DNA from: Rhodococcus sp. KRD162
GTDB lineage: Bacteria > Actinomycetota > Actinomycetes > Mycobacteriales > Mycobacteriaceae
DNA length: 64,000 nt
NCBI RefSeq assembly: GCF_017168335.1
Contig: NZ_JABFAU010000005.1
Coordinates: 514,843-578,842 of the forward strand
Reading direction: 5' to 3'
In this document: in pieces, positions 50,697-59,284 of the stretch
Position numbering within the stretch: position 1 is the stretch's first letter
How the letters are laid out: each line of letters opens with the position of its first letter
Notes under the pieces: generated by a model
Databases searched by the model: none
The model's input: only the letters and a program-made list of their open reading frames with translations
Told to the model about the DNA's origin: nothing
Position numbers and translations under genes: made by a program

Positions 50697-50893
50697 TGAG
50701 GGTCGACGTCGACTGGGATCGGTGCGAGGGCCATGGTATCTGCGCGGAGCAGGCACCGAAGGTGTTCGAGCTCGATGACGAAGGCGAATTGCACTACGCG
50801 TTCGAGGGCAAGGAGATTCCCGAGGATCTGGCGTCCTCGGCTCGGTCTGCGGTCGGCGTGTGCCCCGTTGCGGCACTGCGAGAACAGGCGTGA
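50696..50893 (+). CDS. 3Fe-4S ferredoxin
   Basis: 65 residues with the CxxHxxC...CP motif of P450-partner ferredoxins: Cys10, His13, Cys16 and Cys56. His at 13 replaces the fourth cysteine, giving a [3Fe-4S] cluster. ATG overlaps the P450 stop by one base. Carries electrons from the reductase encoded next to the P450. Confidence 0.93.
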   Translation: MRVDVDWDRCEGHGICAEQAPKVFELDDEGELHYAFEGKEIPEDLASSARSAVGVCPVAALREQA

Positions 50894-52047
50894 GCTCTTC
50901 GGGCCGAGGGATCGTCATCGTCGGAGATTCGATCGCGGGGTGCACTGCCGCCCGTGAACTGCGTGCCCGCGGGCACGGTGGCCCGCTCACCATGATCGGT
51001 GCGGATGCGGACGGTTGCTACGCCCGGCCCCCGTTGTCGAAGCATGTGCTCAAAGGTGAAGCAGCAGAGGCCGAAACGTGGGATCTCTCTGATCTCGACA
51101 TCACCACGATCGGCGATCGCGCGGTGTCGGTGGATACCGAATCGCGCACGGTATCCACCGCCGGCGGCACCCACGTTCCCTACGACTCGTTGATCGTGGC
51201 CAGCGGAGCGGCCGCACGCCGCATAGCCGGTCCGGATCAGGCGGGCGAGACGGTGTTGCGGACATTCGATGATGTGCGGGCGCTACGCCCGAAGCTGGAG
51301 GCGGCGAGTACGGCGATCATCATCGGCGCAGGCTTCCTCGGCATGGAGGTCGCCAGTGCGTGCGTTTCCCGCGGTATCGAGGTCACCGTCGTCGACGTCG
51401 ACCCGCCGCTGAAGCGCCTGCTGGGTTCTTTTCTGTCCGACGCGATCTCCGCGCGTGCCGAGGACGCGTCGGTCCGGTTCGTTCGGACGGAGAGCCCGGT
51501 TTCGCTGTCGGGCAGACCGGTCACCGGCGTCGAGTTCGCGGGCCGCACACTCGAGGCCGATCTGGTGGTCACCTGCGCAGGCGATGTGCCGGAAACAGCA
51601 TGGCTGGCCGGGGCCGGTATCGCGGACGATCGAGGTGTTGCTATCGACGAACGCTGTGCGACAGCATGTTCCGGAGTTTTTGCGGCCGGAGATGTAGCCT
51701 ACTCTCGCACCGGCCCCGGTCGAGCCCCGTTCTGGTCCAATGCTGTCGCTCAGGGAAAGGTTGCTGCGGCCTCGGCGCTCGGTATCGAGCCCGCGTGTGC
51801 ACCCACCGACGACTACTTCTGGACCGAGATCCTCGGATTGTCCATCAAAGTCGTCGGACCACTTCCTCTCGACGGGAAGCCGACCGTGCTCGAAGGTTCG
51901 GTGCAGCAGGGATCGGCCCTGCTGCAATGGAATCACCGCGACGGGCGCACCACCGTCGTGGCCTTCGGTATCAAGAAACCTGTCGGCCTGCTCCGGCGGC
52001 TTACCCGCGGCAGCGTTGCCGCCACCAACCAAGGAATTCACTCATGA
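50890..52047 (+). CDS. NAD(P)H-dependent ferredoxin reductase
   Basis: 385 residues. FAD-binding start GIVIVGDSIAGCTAARELR (second Gly of GxGxxG is Ser), CYARPPLSK, NAD-binding IIIGAGFLGMEVASACVSRG, and C-terminal GVFAAGDVAYSRTG and FWSNAVAQG. The domain order is that of rubredoxin/putidaredoxin-type reductases. GTG start overlaps the ferredoxin stop (GTGA). Confidence 0.9.
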   Translation: MSSSGRGIVIVGDSIAGCTAARELRARGHGGPLTMIGADADGCYARPPLSKHVLKGEAAEAETWDLSDLDITTIGDRAVSVDTESRTVSTAGGTHVPYDSLIVASGAAARRIAGPDQAGETVLRTFDDVRALRPKLEAASTAIIIGAGFLGMEVASACVSRGIEVTVVDVDPPLKRLLGSFLSDAISARAEDASVRFVRTESPVSLSGRPVTGVEFAGRTLEADLVVTCAGDVPETAWLAGAGIADDRGVAIDERCATACSGVFAAGDVAYSRTGPGRAPFWSNAVAQGKVAAASALGIEPACAPTDDYFWTEILGLSIKVVGPLPLDGKPTVLEGSVQQGSALLQWNHRDGRTTVVAFGIKKPVGLLRRLTRGSVAATNQGIHS

Positions 52048-52433
52048 CAATCGGCAACACACTTGTTCGGCGACTTCCCGACATCGTCGGGCTGGGCCGC
52101 GCTGCGATCGGGATCGCCCACATGATCGCCCCCACCAGGGCCAACGAACTCCTCGCCGGTTCCGACGCGGCGGTGGCAACCACCCGAGCTGCCGCGCGCA
52201 CCTTCGGAATTCGTGAGATCTACATCGGCGGCGGGCTCTTTGCCGCAACCCGATATGCCCCGGCGGCGGTGCGGCCGCTGCTGCGGGCGGGGGTGGCGGT
52301 CGATGTGTGGGACACCGCAGCATTCGCACTCACCGCGCACCTGCCGCAACGAACGAGGACGGCCGGTTGTGCGATCGCAGGGGGCTTCGCGATCGCCGGT
52401 GCCGTTGCCGACCTGCAACTGGATCGGCGGTAG
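52044..52433 (+). CDS. Small membrane protein in P450 operon
   Basis: 129 residues with several hydrophobic stretches (IVGLGRAAIGIAHMIAP, REIYIGGGLFAATRY, TAGCAIAGGFAIAGAVADLQL). Resembles DUF4267-type proteins that follow oxidoreductases. ATG overlaps the reductase stop by four bases. Function unknown; its place suggests a role with the membrane-located substrate. Confidence 0.7.
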   Translation: MTIGNTLVRRLPDIVGLGRAAIGIAHMIAPTRANELLAGSDAAVATTRAAARTFGIREIYIGGGLFAATRYAPAAVRPLLRAGVAVDVWDTAAFALTAHLPQRTRTAGCAIAGGFAIAGAVADLQLDRR

Positions 52434-52436
52434 GCA

Positions 52437-53195
52437 GTGCACTGGGCCGCGCGGGCGTTGCGAGCAGCGAGCGTCGATGCCGTGCGCTTCTATCACCGAC
52501 TCGAAGTGTCGGTGGCGCACCCGGTTCCGGACACCCCGGTGTTGTTCGTCGCCAACCATGGGTTCGGCGGCGTCATCGATCTCAACGTGTTCGCGTTCGC
52601 CGCCGCGTACGACGAATTGGGTGTCGATCGTGAGTTGATCACGCTGACACACCAGATCGCGTGGACGCTGCACGTCGAGAAATTGATCGAGCCCTTCGGC
52701 GCTCGGCTCGCGGGCATGCAGACGGCACTCGATGCGTTCGAGCAGGGCAACAACGTACTGGTGTTTCCCGGGGGCGATGTCGATGCGCTCAAGGACTGGA
52801 GGCACCGCAACGAAATCCTCTTCGACGGGCGCACGGGCTTTGCCCGGTTGGCTGTGGAGGCGGGGGTGCCGATCGTGCCCGTGGTCACTGCAGGAGCGGG
52901 CGAGTCCCTGCTGGTACTCGACAGTGGGAGGCGCTTGGCGAAGGCGCTCGGGTTGGACCGAGCGTTCAGGCTCGAGACATTGCCGTTGTCGTTGTCGATT
53001 CCCTGGGGTCTCAATCTCGGTATGGTCGGAATGCTGCCGTACCTGCCGTTGCCCACGAAACTCACGACCTCGGTATTGGAGCCTATGCGTCCGGGTGCCG
53101 ACGAGACGGTCGAGGAGTTCGCCGCGCGGGTGCACGTGGTGATGCAGGCCGAACTCGACGAGATGACCGAGGATCGGCGACCCATCATCGGATGA
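52437..53195 (+). CDS. 1-acyl-glycerol-3-phosphate acyltransferase-like (PlsC family)
   Basis: 252 residues. LFVANHGFGGVIDLNVFA contains the NHxxxxD catalytic pair; FEQGNNVLVFPGGDVDAL is motif III with FPGG in place of FPEG; IVPVVTAGAGES is motif IV. Transfers an acyl chain from acyl-CoA to a hydroxyl. GTG start three bp after the previous gene. Could acylate the alcohol made by the P450 (inference). Confidence 0.82.
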   Translation: MHWAARALRAASVDAVRFYHRLEVSVAHPVPDTPVLFVANHGFGGVIDLNVFAFAAAYDELGVDRELITLTHQIAWTLHVEKLIEPFGARLAGMQTALDAFEQGNNVLVFPGGDVDALKDWRHRNEILFDGRTGFARLAVEAGVPIVPVVTAGAGESLLVLDSGRRLAKALGLDRAFRLETLPLSLSIPWGLNLGMVGMLPYLPLPTKLTTSVLEPMRPGADETVEEFAARVHVVMQAELDEMTEDRRPIIG

Positions 53196-53258
53196 TGGCT
53201 ACGCCTGTGCTCTGCGTAGTGCGTGAGCCCCGTTCGCCTGAGGGGTCATAATCGGACC

Positions 53259-53810
53259 ATGCGGTCGAAGCGCAAGATTCTGGATGCGACGCTCGAGTTG
53301 ATTGCCGAGTCCGGCTTCGAGAGTGTCACCATCGCGGCCGCTGCTCGCTCTGCCGGGGTGACGCGGCAGACGGTGTATTCGATCTTCACCACGCGCGAGG
53401 ACATGGTCTCCGAGGCCATGGTGGGGCTCGTCGTCGACGTCATCGGCGGGATCAGGGACAAGGCCGATCAGACCGAGACTGCGTCGGAGTTCGTCGTCGA
53501 GACGATTGTCGCCGCTCGCAGCCTGATTCGCGGTGAGCCGGTCCTGAGCTCGTTGTTGCGCTCGGACAACGCGAACCCAATCTTCGATTCGGACATGATG
53601 GATCGAGCCGTGCCGGTGGTGCGTCAGTTTCTCGACGGCTACATCGAACGCAATCCGGGATTCGATTCGTCCCTGTTCGACGGTATCGAAGCGGTGCTGG
53701 TGCGAAACGGGCTGGCGGTGATCCTTTTCGACGATCCTGTCATTCAGGAGGACGACGGACTTCGTCGTTATCTTCGACGCTGGCTGGTTCCGGTCCTGCC
53801 GTTCGGCTGA
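53259..53810 (+). CDS. TetR-family regulator
   Basis: 183 residues. HTH: ILDATLELIAESGFESVTIAAAARSAGVTRQTVYSIFTTREDMV. Located 63 bp after the acyltransferase gene and 81 bp before the cholesterol-oxidase-like gene, same strand. It may control the downstream secreted enzymes. ATG at 53259; the earlier in-frame start overlaps the preceding gene's leader. Confidence 0.85.
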   Translation: MRSKRKILDATLELIAESGFESVTIAAAARSAGVTRQTVYSIFTTREDMVSEAMVGLVVDVIGGIRDKADQTETASEFVVETIVAARSLIRGEPVLSSLLRSDNANPIFDSDMMDRAVPVVRQFLDGYIERNPGFDSSLFDGIEAVLVRNGLAVILFDDPVIQEDDGLRRYLRRWLVPVLPFG

Positions 53811-53891
53811 AACTTGACACTTCTGCGCTGTGCTGTCTAGTTTTGCACCGCGCATGTATGTGACCCGGGTCTCGATGCGCGGTCCGAAATC

Positions 53892-55496
53892 ATGGGGGGA
53901 AAGTTGTCGAATTTCAGTCGCCGTTCGTTTCTGGGTGCCACCGCAGCAGCCGGTCTGGCCGCCGCGGTATCGGGTACCGGCGTGGCCCGGGCCGCCACCG
54001 GTGCAAGGACGCAGATTCCACTGACCCGCGAGGACCATCGCGTGGTCATCATCGGATCCGGCTTCGGTGGTGGCGTCGCGGCGTTGCGCCTGGCCAGTGC
54101 AGGCGTTCCCGTCCTGGTGCTGGAGCGAGGACGTCGCTGGCCCTCAGGGCCGAACTCCGACACCTTTCCCAATCCACTGGCACCGGACAAGCGCGTCCTG
54201 TGGTACGGCTCTAGCCCCAACTTGTTCGGAAAGCCGGTCCCGTTCGATCCGTACGTGGGCCTGCTCGAGGCGGTTCCCGGCGAGAACATGACTGCACTGT
54301 GCGCCGCGGGTGTCGGCGGTGGATCGCTGGTCTACCAGGGAATGACGTTGGAACCCGCGCAGCCGGTGTTCGAGGAGTTCTTCCCCGCCGGTCTGGACTG
54401 GCCCACGTTGCACAGCACGTACTACCCGCGAGTGGCACAGATGCTGCAGCTCGAGCTGGCCCCCGACGAGCTGATCGATTCACCCAACTACCGAGCGGCG
54501 CGAGTGTTCGCAGCCAACGCACGTAGAGCGGGTCTGCCCGTATCGAAGATCCCGATGCCGATCGACTGGAACTACGCCCTCGACGAGATCCACGGGCTGG
54601 TGAAACCGTCGTACACCGACGGTACCGGTGCATTCGGGGTGAACAACGGCGGCAAGCATTCGGTCGATGTCACCTACATCGCGGCAGCCGAGGCGACCGG
54701 ACTCGCCACAGTCGCGACACAACACAATGTCACGAGCGTCGAACGCGCCGACGACGGCCGATGGACCGTGCACGTCGACAGGATCGATTCCGACGGAACG
54801 GTGTTGGAGAACAAGATCCTGACCACCGGTGCGCTGATCATGGCGGCCGGTAGCTTGAACACCACGAAGCTGCTCGTCAAAGCCGGAGCCAACGGTTCGA
54901 TCCCCGATATGCCCGACGAGCTGGGGCAAGGGTGGGGCACCAATGCCGATCGAATCTACGTGTGGTCGAGTCTCGAGCAGGAATTCGGTACACCCCAAGG
55001 TGGTCCGGTGGTGTTCGGCAGCCTCAACTGGGACGACCCACGCACTGCACACACCGTCATTCAGGCATCGATACCGTCGTTGGGATTCGATGCTCGCAGC
55101 ACCATGATCGTGGGCTACGGCGTCAGCGACGGACGTGGGCACTTCGCTTACGACTCCGCGCGCGATTGCGCTCAGTTGCATTGGCCGGTCGAGGGAGACT
55201 CGGTCATCCAGAACGGTTCCATCGACCCGTCGGTTCGGCGCATCGCGGGCCCGGGCAGCATCCTGACCGACACCAACGCGATTTTCCCCTCCACCTGGCA
55301 CCCACTGGGCGGGGCGAACATGGGACCGGTGTGCGATCTCGACGGGCGCGTACACGGCCAACCCGGTCTGTACGTTCTCGACGGGGCCCTGATGCCCGGC
55401 AACACCGCGGCCTGCAACCCGTCGATGACCATCGCTGCGCTGGCCGAGCGTGCGCTGGACAACATAGTCGCCCGCGACGTCGGTTCCGTTTTCTAA
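53892..55496 (+). CDS. Tat-exported GMC oxidoreductase, cholesterol-oxidase-like
   Basis: 534 residues. Twin-arginine signal SRRSFLGATAAAG (Arg10, Arg11). FAD-binding VVIIGSGFGGGVAALRLASAG, GVGGGSLVYQGMTLEP, and C-terminal TWHPLGGANMG (His447 equivalent) and NPSMTIAALAERAL (Asn485 equivalent) as in class I cholesterol oxidase. Where that enzyme has catalytic Glu361, my alignment by eye gives Ala in VIQASIP, so isomerisation activity is doubtful. ATG 53892 has no ribosome site; a TTG 12 bases on follows GGGGGGAAAG and may be the true start. Confidence 0.82.
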   Translation: MGGKLSNFSRRSFLGATAAAGLAAAVSGTGVARAATGARTQIPLTREDHRVVIIGSGFGGGVAALRLASAGVPVLVLERGRRWPSGPNSDTFPNPLAPDKRVLWYGSSPNLFGKPVPFDPYVGLLEAVPGENMTALCAAGVGGGSLVYQGMTLEPAQPVFEEFFPAGLDWPTLHSTYYPRVAQMLQLELAPDELIDSPNYRAARVFAANARRAGLPVSKIPMPIDWNYALDEIHGLVKPSYTDGTGAFGVNNGGKHSVDVTYIAAAEATGLATVATQHNVTSVERADDGRWTVHVDRIDSDGTVLENKILTTGALIMAAGSLNTTKLLVKAGANGSIPDMPDELGQGWGTNADRIYVWSSLEQEFGTPQGGPVVFGSLNWDDPRTAHTVIQASIPSLGFDARSTMIVGYGVSDGRGHFAYDSARDCAQLHWPVEGDSVIQNGSIDPSVRRIAGPGSILTDTNAIFPSTWHPLGGANMGPVCDLDGRVHGQPGLYVLDGALMPGNTAACNPSMTIAALAERALDNIVARDVGSVF

Positions 55497-55518
55497 TCCC
55501 CTCTGCAGAAGGACTCCA

Positions 55519-56811
55519 ATGCAGCTGTATCGCACCTTGATCGGCGTCGCCGCCACCGCTGTCCTCGTATGCTCGTCGAGCGTGCTCGGAGCCTCGGCGG
55601 CGCAGGCGGATCCCGTCGACGATTTCTATATTCCTCCGGCCCAGCTCGTCGACGACCCCGGCGCGGTATTGCGGACACAGCCGATGTCGTTGTTCGCCGC
55701 GCTCCCCGGCCCGGACGGCGGCTATCCCGTCCAGGCCCAGCGAGTGCTGTACACCTCACGGACACAGGACGATACGCCGGTGGGAGTGTCGGGAACGTTC
55801 ATCGAGACCGCGGTGCCGTGGCGCGGAGCGGGCCCACGGCCGACCATCGTCGTCGCACCGGGCACGGTAGGACAGGGCGATCAGTGCGCGCCTTCAAGGG
55901 CCTTCCCCACCACGATCAACGCTGTGGCGCAACCACTGTCGATCTCGTTCAATCAGGAACTGCTGTCCTCGACGCTGTGGGGGTCGATGGGGGCCAATGT
56001 GTTCGTCACCGACTACATCGGGCTGGGAACACCGGGAATTCATACCTACGTCAACCGCGTCGAGCAGGCACATGCGGTTCTCGACGGTGCTCGCGCCGCG
56101 AACGAATTGGCCGGCGACGCCGACGCACCGGTCGGGATCTGGGGCTACTCGCAGGGCGGCGGAGCCGCAGCCGCTGCAGCCGAACTCGCGTCGGAGTATG
56201 CGCCCGGGCTGAATATCAAGGGCACCTGGGCCGGAGCGCCGACAGCTGATCTGCTCGAGGTGTTGAAGACCGTCGACGGAACGTTGATCGGAGGCGTGAT
56301 CGGCTACGCGCTCAACGGTTTCGTGGAGCGAGACCCCAGCCTGTTGCCTCTACTGGACGAGCGGTTGACCGACCACGGCAAGGCGGTACTCGCGGATCTG
56401 TCGACTCAGTGCATCGGCGACACCATCCTGAAGTATCCGTTTCTACGCACCGAGACACTGACATCGAACGGTCAGTCGATGCTCGCGAACCTGGCCACCA
56501 TCCCACAGGCGGGACCCATTCTCGATGCGCAGCGGATCGGTCGCAGCACTCCGAATGCACCGGTGCTGATCACCAGCGGTCTCAACGACGACACCGTTCC
56601 GTACGGTCAGGCCAGACAATTGGCCCAGGACTGGTGTGGACGAGGCGCTTCGGTCGAGTTCCGCACCAATCCGCTACCTCCGATACTGCAGGGTGCTGTG
56701 ATACCCAACCACTTCGGCCCGCAGTTGATCGACGGGTACGGCGGCGAGGCTGCGACGTTCTTGATGGACAGGTTCGCCGACGTCCCCATGGCGACATGTT
56801 CGCTCGACTGA
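55519..56811 (+). CDS. Secreted lipase, LIP family
   Basis: 430 residues. Signal peptide to about AAQA. LIP-family markers: VVAPGTVGQGDQCAPS, FVTDYIGLGTPG, IWGYSQGGGAAAAAAELASEY (nucleophile Ser), LITSGLNDDTVPYGQA (Asp), NHFGPQLIDGYGGEA (His). GAAGGA upstream of ATG. It follows the cholesterol-oxidase-like gene by 22 bp and should be co-transcribed, so it could free a sterol from its ester before oxidation (inference). Confidence 0.85.
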   Translation: MQLYRTLIGVAATAVLVCSSSVLGASAAQADPVDDFYIPPAQLVDDPGAVLRTQPMSLFAALPGPDGGYPVQAQRVLYTSRTQDDTPVGVSGTFIETAVPWRGAGPRPTIVVAPGTVGQGDQCAPSRAFPTTINAVAQPLSISFNQELLSSTLWGSMGANVFVTDYIGLGTPGIHTYVNRVEQAHAVLDGARAANELAGDADAPVGIWGYSQGGGAAAAAAELASEYAPGLNIKGTWAGAPTADLLEVLKTVDGTLIGGVIGYALNGFVERDPSLLPLLDERLTDHGKAVLADLSTQCIGDTILKYPFLRTETLTSNGQSMLANLATIPQAGPILDAQRIGRSTPNAPVLITSGLNDDTVPYGQARQLAQDWCGRGASVEFRTNPLPPILQGAVIPNHFGPQLIDGYGGEAATFLMDRFADVPMATCSLD

Positions 56812-56886
56812 CTGTCGAGCAGCGCGCCGAGGGCTCTCTCACGGTGGCCGGGCCGGCACTGAGTCCGGTCATTGCACTACGGAACC

Positions 56887-57666
56887 GTGTTGTCGACTAA
56901 GGGTGCCTCGACACCGCTGCATTCGACGCTGTTGCGCTCGAGGCGGCGGGTGGAGGCGGTCATTGCCGGCGGTGGTCCGAGTATCGTCTTTCAACCGATC
57001 GTCCGTGGGCACGACGGTGCCGTGGAAGGATACGAGGCCCTGTCTCGCTTTCCTCCCGGTGGCGGCGACACCGAAGAATGGTTCGCCGATGCAGCCCACT
57101 GCGGCCTCGGCCCTGCTCTCGACAGATCGGCCGTCGTCAACGCATTGAAGGAATCCGCGCGTCTGCCGCAGGGCCGCTTCGTTGCGGTGAATCTCAGCGC
57201 AGCAACGCTGTTGGACGATTCGACATTCGTCGATCTGCTGATCGACTTCGGTGCGCGTCGACCACTGGTCATCGAGATCACCGAGCATGCTGCCCTCGAC
57301 GACGAGGACGCCGTGGTCGATGTGCTGGCCGAACTCCGGCGCGGCGGGGTGTCGATAGCCGTCGACGATGTGGGCTCTGCGTACGCCGGTGCGCGGCAGC
57401 TGGTGGTGCTCGAGCCGGAGATGATCAAACTGGATGCGTTCGTCGTGCACGATATGAAAGGCAATCGAGCGAAGTCGGCCCTGGCCGAACTGGTGCTCGA
57501 GTTCGCACGAAGGACCGATGCGAGGTGTGTGTTCGAGGGCATCGAGACCGACGAGGATCTCGAGACGGCCAGGATGATCGGGGCCGATCTGCTGCAGGGT
57601 TACCGAACCGGCCGCCCAGAGCCGGCGGCTGACAGCGGCGAAATCGGGTGCAGTCAGCCGCGGTGA
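56887..57666 (+). CDS. Stand-alone EAL-domain c-di-GMP phosphodiesterase
   Basis: 259 residues, no GGDEF or sensor domain. Catalytic set: GYEALSRFPPGG (EAL Glu), VAVNLSAATL (Asn), IEITEHA (Glu), AVDDVGSAYAG (Asp pair, Val in place of Phe), MIKLD (Lys), VFEGIETDEDL (Glu), LLQGYRTGRP (Gln). All are present, so hydrolysis of c-di-GMP is plausible. GTG at 56887 chosen; a TTG at 56872 is the alternative. It ends inside a bidirectional terminator. Confidence 0.83.
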   Translation: MLSTKGASTPLHSTLLRSRRRVEAVIAGGGPSIVFQPIVRGHDGAVEGYEALSRFPPGGGDTEEWFADAAHCGLGPALDRSAVVNALKESARLPQGRFVAVNLSAATLLDDSTFVDLLIDFGARRPLVIEITEHAALDDEDAVVDVLAELRRGGVSIAVDDVGSAYAGARQLVVLEPEMIKLDAFVVHDMKGNRAKSALAELVLEFARRTDARCVFEGIETDEDLETARMIGADLLQGYRTGRPEPAADSGEIGCSQPR

Positions 57667-57689
57667 GCGCGGTCAGCTGCACCCGATTT
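57641..57689. terminator. Bidirectional terminator between EAL and BASS genes
   Basis: Outer arms AAATCGGGTGCA (57641-57652) and TGCACCCGATTT (57678-57689) pair perfectly; an inner CCGCG/CGCGG stem extends the hairpin. It overlaps the last codons of the EAL gene and touches the stop of the convergent transporter gene. T-rich on both outer sides. Confidence 0.75.
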
Positions 57690-58622
57690 TCACTTGATCG
57701 TCGAGCGACGCGACCAGTAGCTGGCCAGCAGTGACCCGGACACGTTGTGCCACACCGAGAAGATGGCTGCGGGCAGGGCGGCCGCGGGGCTGAAGTGCAC
57801 CGACGCCAGCGCTGCGGCCAGTCCGGAGTTCTGCATTCCCACTTCGATGCTGATCGCTCGTCGGCTGGCGACGTCGAGTCCGCATGCCTTGCCGATGCCG
57901 TAGCCGATGGCGAGTCCGAGCGAGTTGTGCAGCACGACGGCGAGGACTATCAGAGCGCCGATGGACAGCAGTGTCGATGCGCTCGCAGCTACGACGAACA
58001 CGACGACGGCGGTGATGCCGGCGACCGAGATCAGCGGCAGGGCGTCGAGCATGCGATTGGTGGTTCTGGGAAACAGCAGTCGGAGAACAACTCCCAGCAC
58101 GATGGGCACCAGTACGATCTGCAGGATCGAGACGAACAGTCCTCCTGCGTCGACCGGTAGGTACTCACCGGCGAGCCACAGCACCAGCAACGGCGTGAGT
58201 ATCGGTGCGAGCAAGGTCGATACCGAGGTCATGGCCACCGACAGTGCGGTGTCGCCTTTGGCCAGGTAGACCATCACATTGGATGCGGTACCGCCCGGTG
58301 CGGAGCCGACCAACACCATTCCGGCGGTCAGCGCGGCAGAGAGGCCGAGGAGATTGGCGATGCCCAGTCCTACGAGGGGCATTACGAGGAACTGAGCGGC
58401 CACACCGAGCAGAAGTGCCAGGGGGCGACGGGCGACCACGGCGAAGTCGGAGAGCCGCAACGTCATTCCCATACCCAGCATGATGATCGAGAGCAGCCAC
58501 GGCACCGCCGGTGTGCCGCCGCTGAACGTTTCGGGGGTGATCAGGGCCAGGGCTCCGGCCGCAACGACGATCAGGGCAAACCACTTGCCGGTGAATTCGC
58601 TGACGCTCTTCAGCTTGGACAT
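57690..58622 (-). CDS. Bile acid:sodium symporter family (BASS) transporter
   Basis: 310 residues, about ten spans. Family motifs: SIIMLGMGMTLRLSDFAVVARRP, GLSAALTAGMVLVGSAPGGTASNVMVYLAKGD, and ISIEVGMQNSGLAAALA with HFSPAAALPAAIFSVWHN. Exports or imports organic anions with sodium; family members carry pantoate, pyruvate or sterol-like acids, so the ligand is uncertain. GGAG seven bases before ATG 58622. Confidence 0.9.
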   Translation of the reverse strand: MSKLKSVSEFTGKWFALIVVAAGALALITPETFSGGTPAVPWLLSIIMLGMGMTLRLSDFAVVARRPLALLLGVAAQFLVMPLVGLGIANLLGLSAALTAGMVLVGSAPGGTASNVMVYLAKGDTALSVAMTSVSTLLAPILTPLLVLWLAGEYLPVDAGGLFVSILQIVLVPIVLGVVLRLLFPRTTNRMLDALPLISVAGITAVVVFVVAASASTLLSIGALIVLAVVLHNSLGLAIGYGIGKACGLDVASRRAISIEVGMQNSGLAAALASVHFSPAAALPAAIFSVWHNVSGSLLASYWSRRSTIK

Positions 58623-58708
58623 GTGGTGACTCCAAAGGTGGTCGGGCACGGCGTCGCGAAGTCTAGCCCTACCCTTTTCGAGGCTGTCCCGGGTGTACAT
58701 TCGCGCTC

Positions 58709-59089
58709 ATGGCATGCCGAATCAGTGAGCTCGTACTCGATTGTCGTGATCCTGAGGCCCTCGCGACGTTCTGGTGTGAGGTGTTGGACTTCGTCGTATT
58801 GGACAGGGAGGGCGACGGTTCGGTGGAGATCGGTGCGCGCGACGGGTTCGGCGGCACCCAGCCGACCATCATTCTCAGTCCCAGCGAGAACCCCGAGAAG
58901 GCGAAGCCTCGGCTGCACATCGACGTGAGTGCGACCGATCGGGATCAGGCCGCGGAGCTCGAACGACTCCTCAGCCTCGGCGCGCGACGAGTGGAGATCG
59001 GTCAGACCGGCCAGGAGTCCTGGCATGTATTGGCAGATCCGGAGGGCAACGAATTCTGTTTGCTGCGAGCGCGACTCAGCCCTGTGTGA
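58709..59089 (+). CDS. VOC-family (glyoxalase-like) protein
   Basis: 126 residues, two beta-alpha-beta units: ISELVLDCRDPEALATFWCEVLDF and LHIDVSATDRDQAAELERLLSLGARRVEIG, ending LADPEGNEFCLL. Function unknown; many relatives bind small hydrophobic ligands or metals. Its last 14 bp overlap a small minus-strand ORF. Confidence 0.85.
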   Translation: MACRISELVLDCRDPEALATFWCEVLDFVVLDREGDGSVEIGARDGFGGTQPTIILSPSENPEKAKPRLHIDVSATDRDQAAELERLLSLGARRVEIGQTGQESWHVLADPEGNEFCLLRARLSPV

Positions 59090-59255
59090 AGCGGGAGTGG
59101 ACGGACATCAGGAGGATGTCGCTCGGCCGACGGAGATACGTGAGCTCGTAGACGGTCACCTGGCTCCACCACGTCAGTGACGCGTGGCTTGGGACATCGA
59201 ACAAGACCGATCGGCCTTGTTCTGGCAGAATCGTGGTTACGCTGGGTTCGACCAC
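59076..59255 (-). CDS. Possible 59-residue small protein
   Basis: A short frame whose second half looks like genuine protein: SVLFDVPSHASLTWWSQVT and YLRRPSDILLMSVHSRFTQG, with about 85% G or C at third codon positions. GTG at 59255 is the best start, but there is no clear ribosome site. It could be the remnant of a larger gene. Family not recognised. Confidence 0.4.
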   Translation of the reverse strand: MVEPSVTTILPEQGRSVLFDVPSHASLTWWSQVTVYELTYLRRPSDILLMSVHSRFTQG

Positions 59256-59284
59256 AACCGAAGGACGACGAACATGACGCCACC

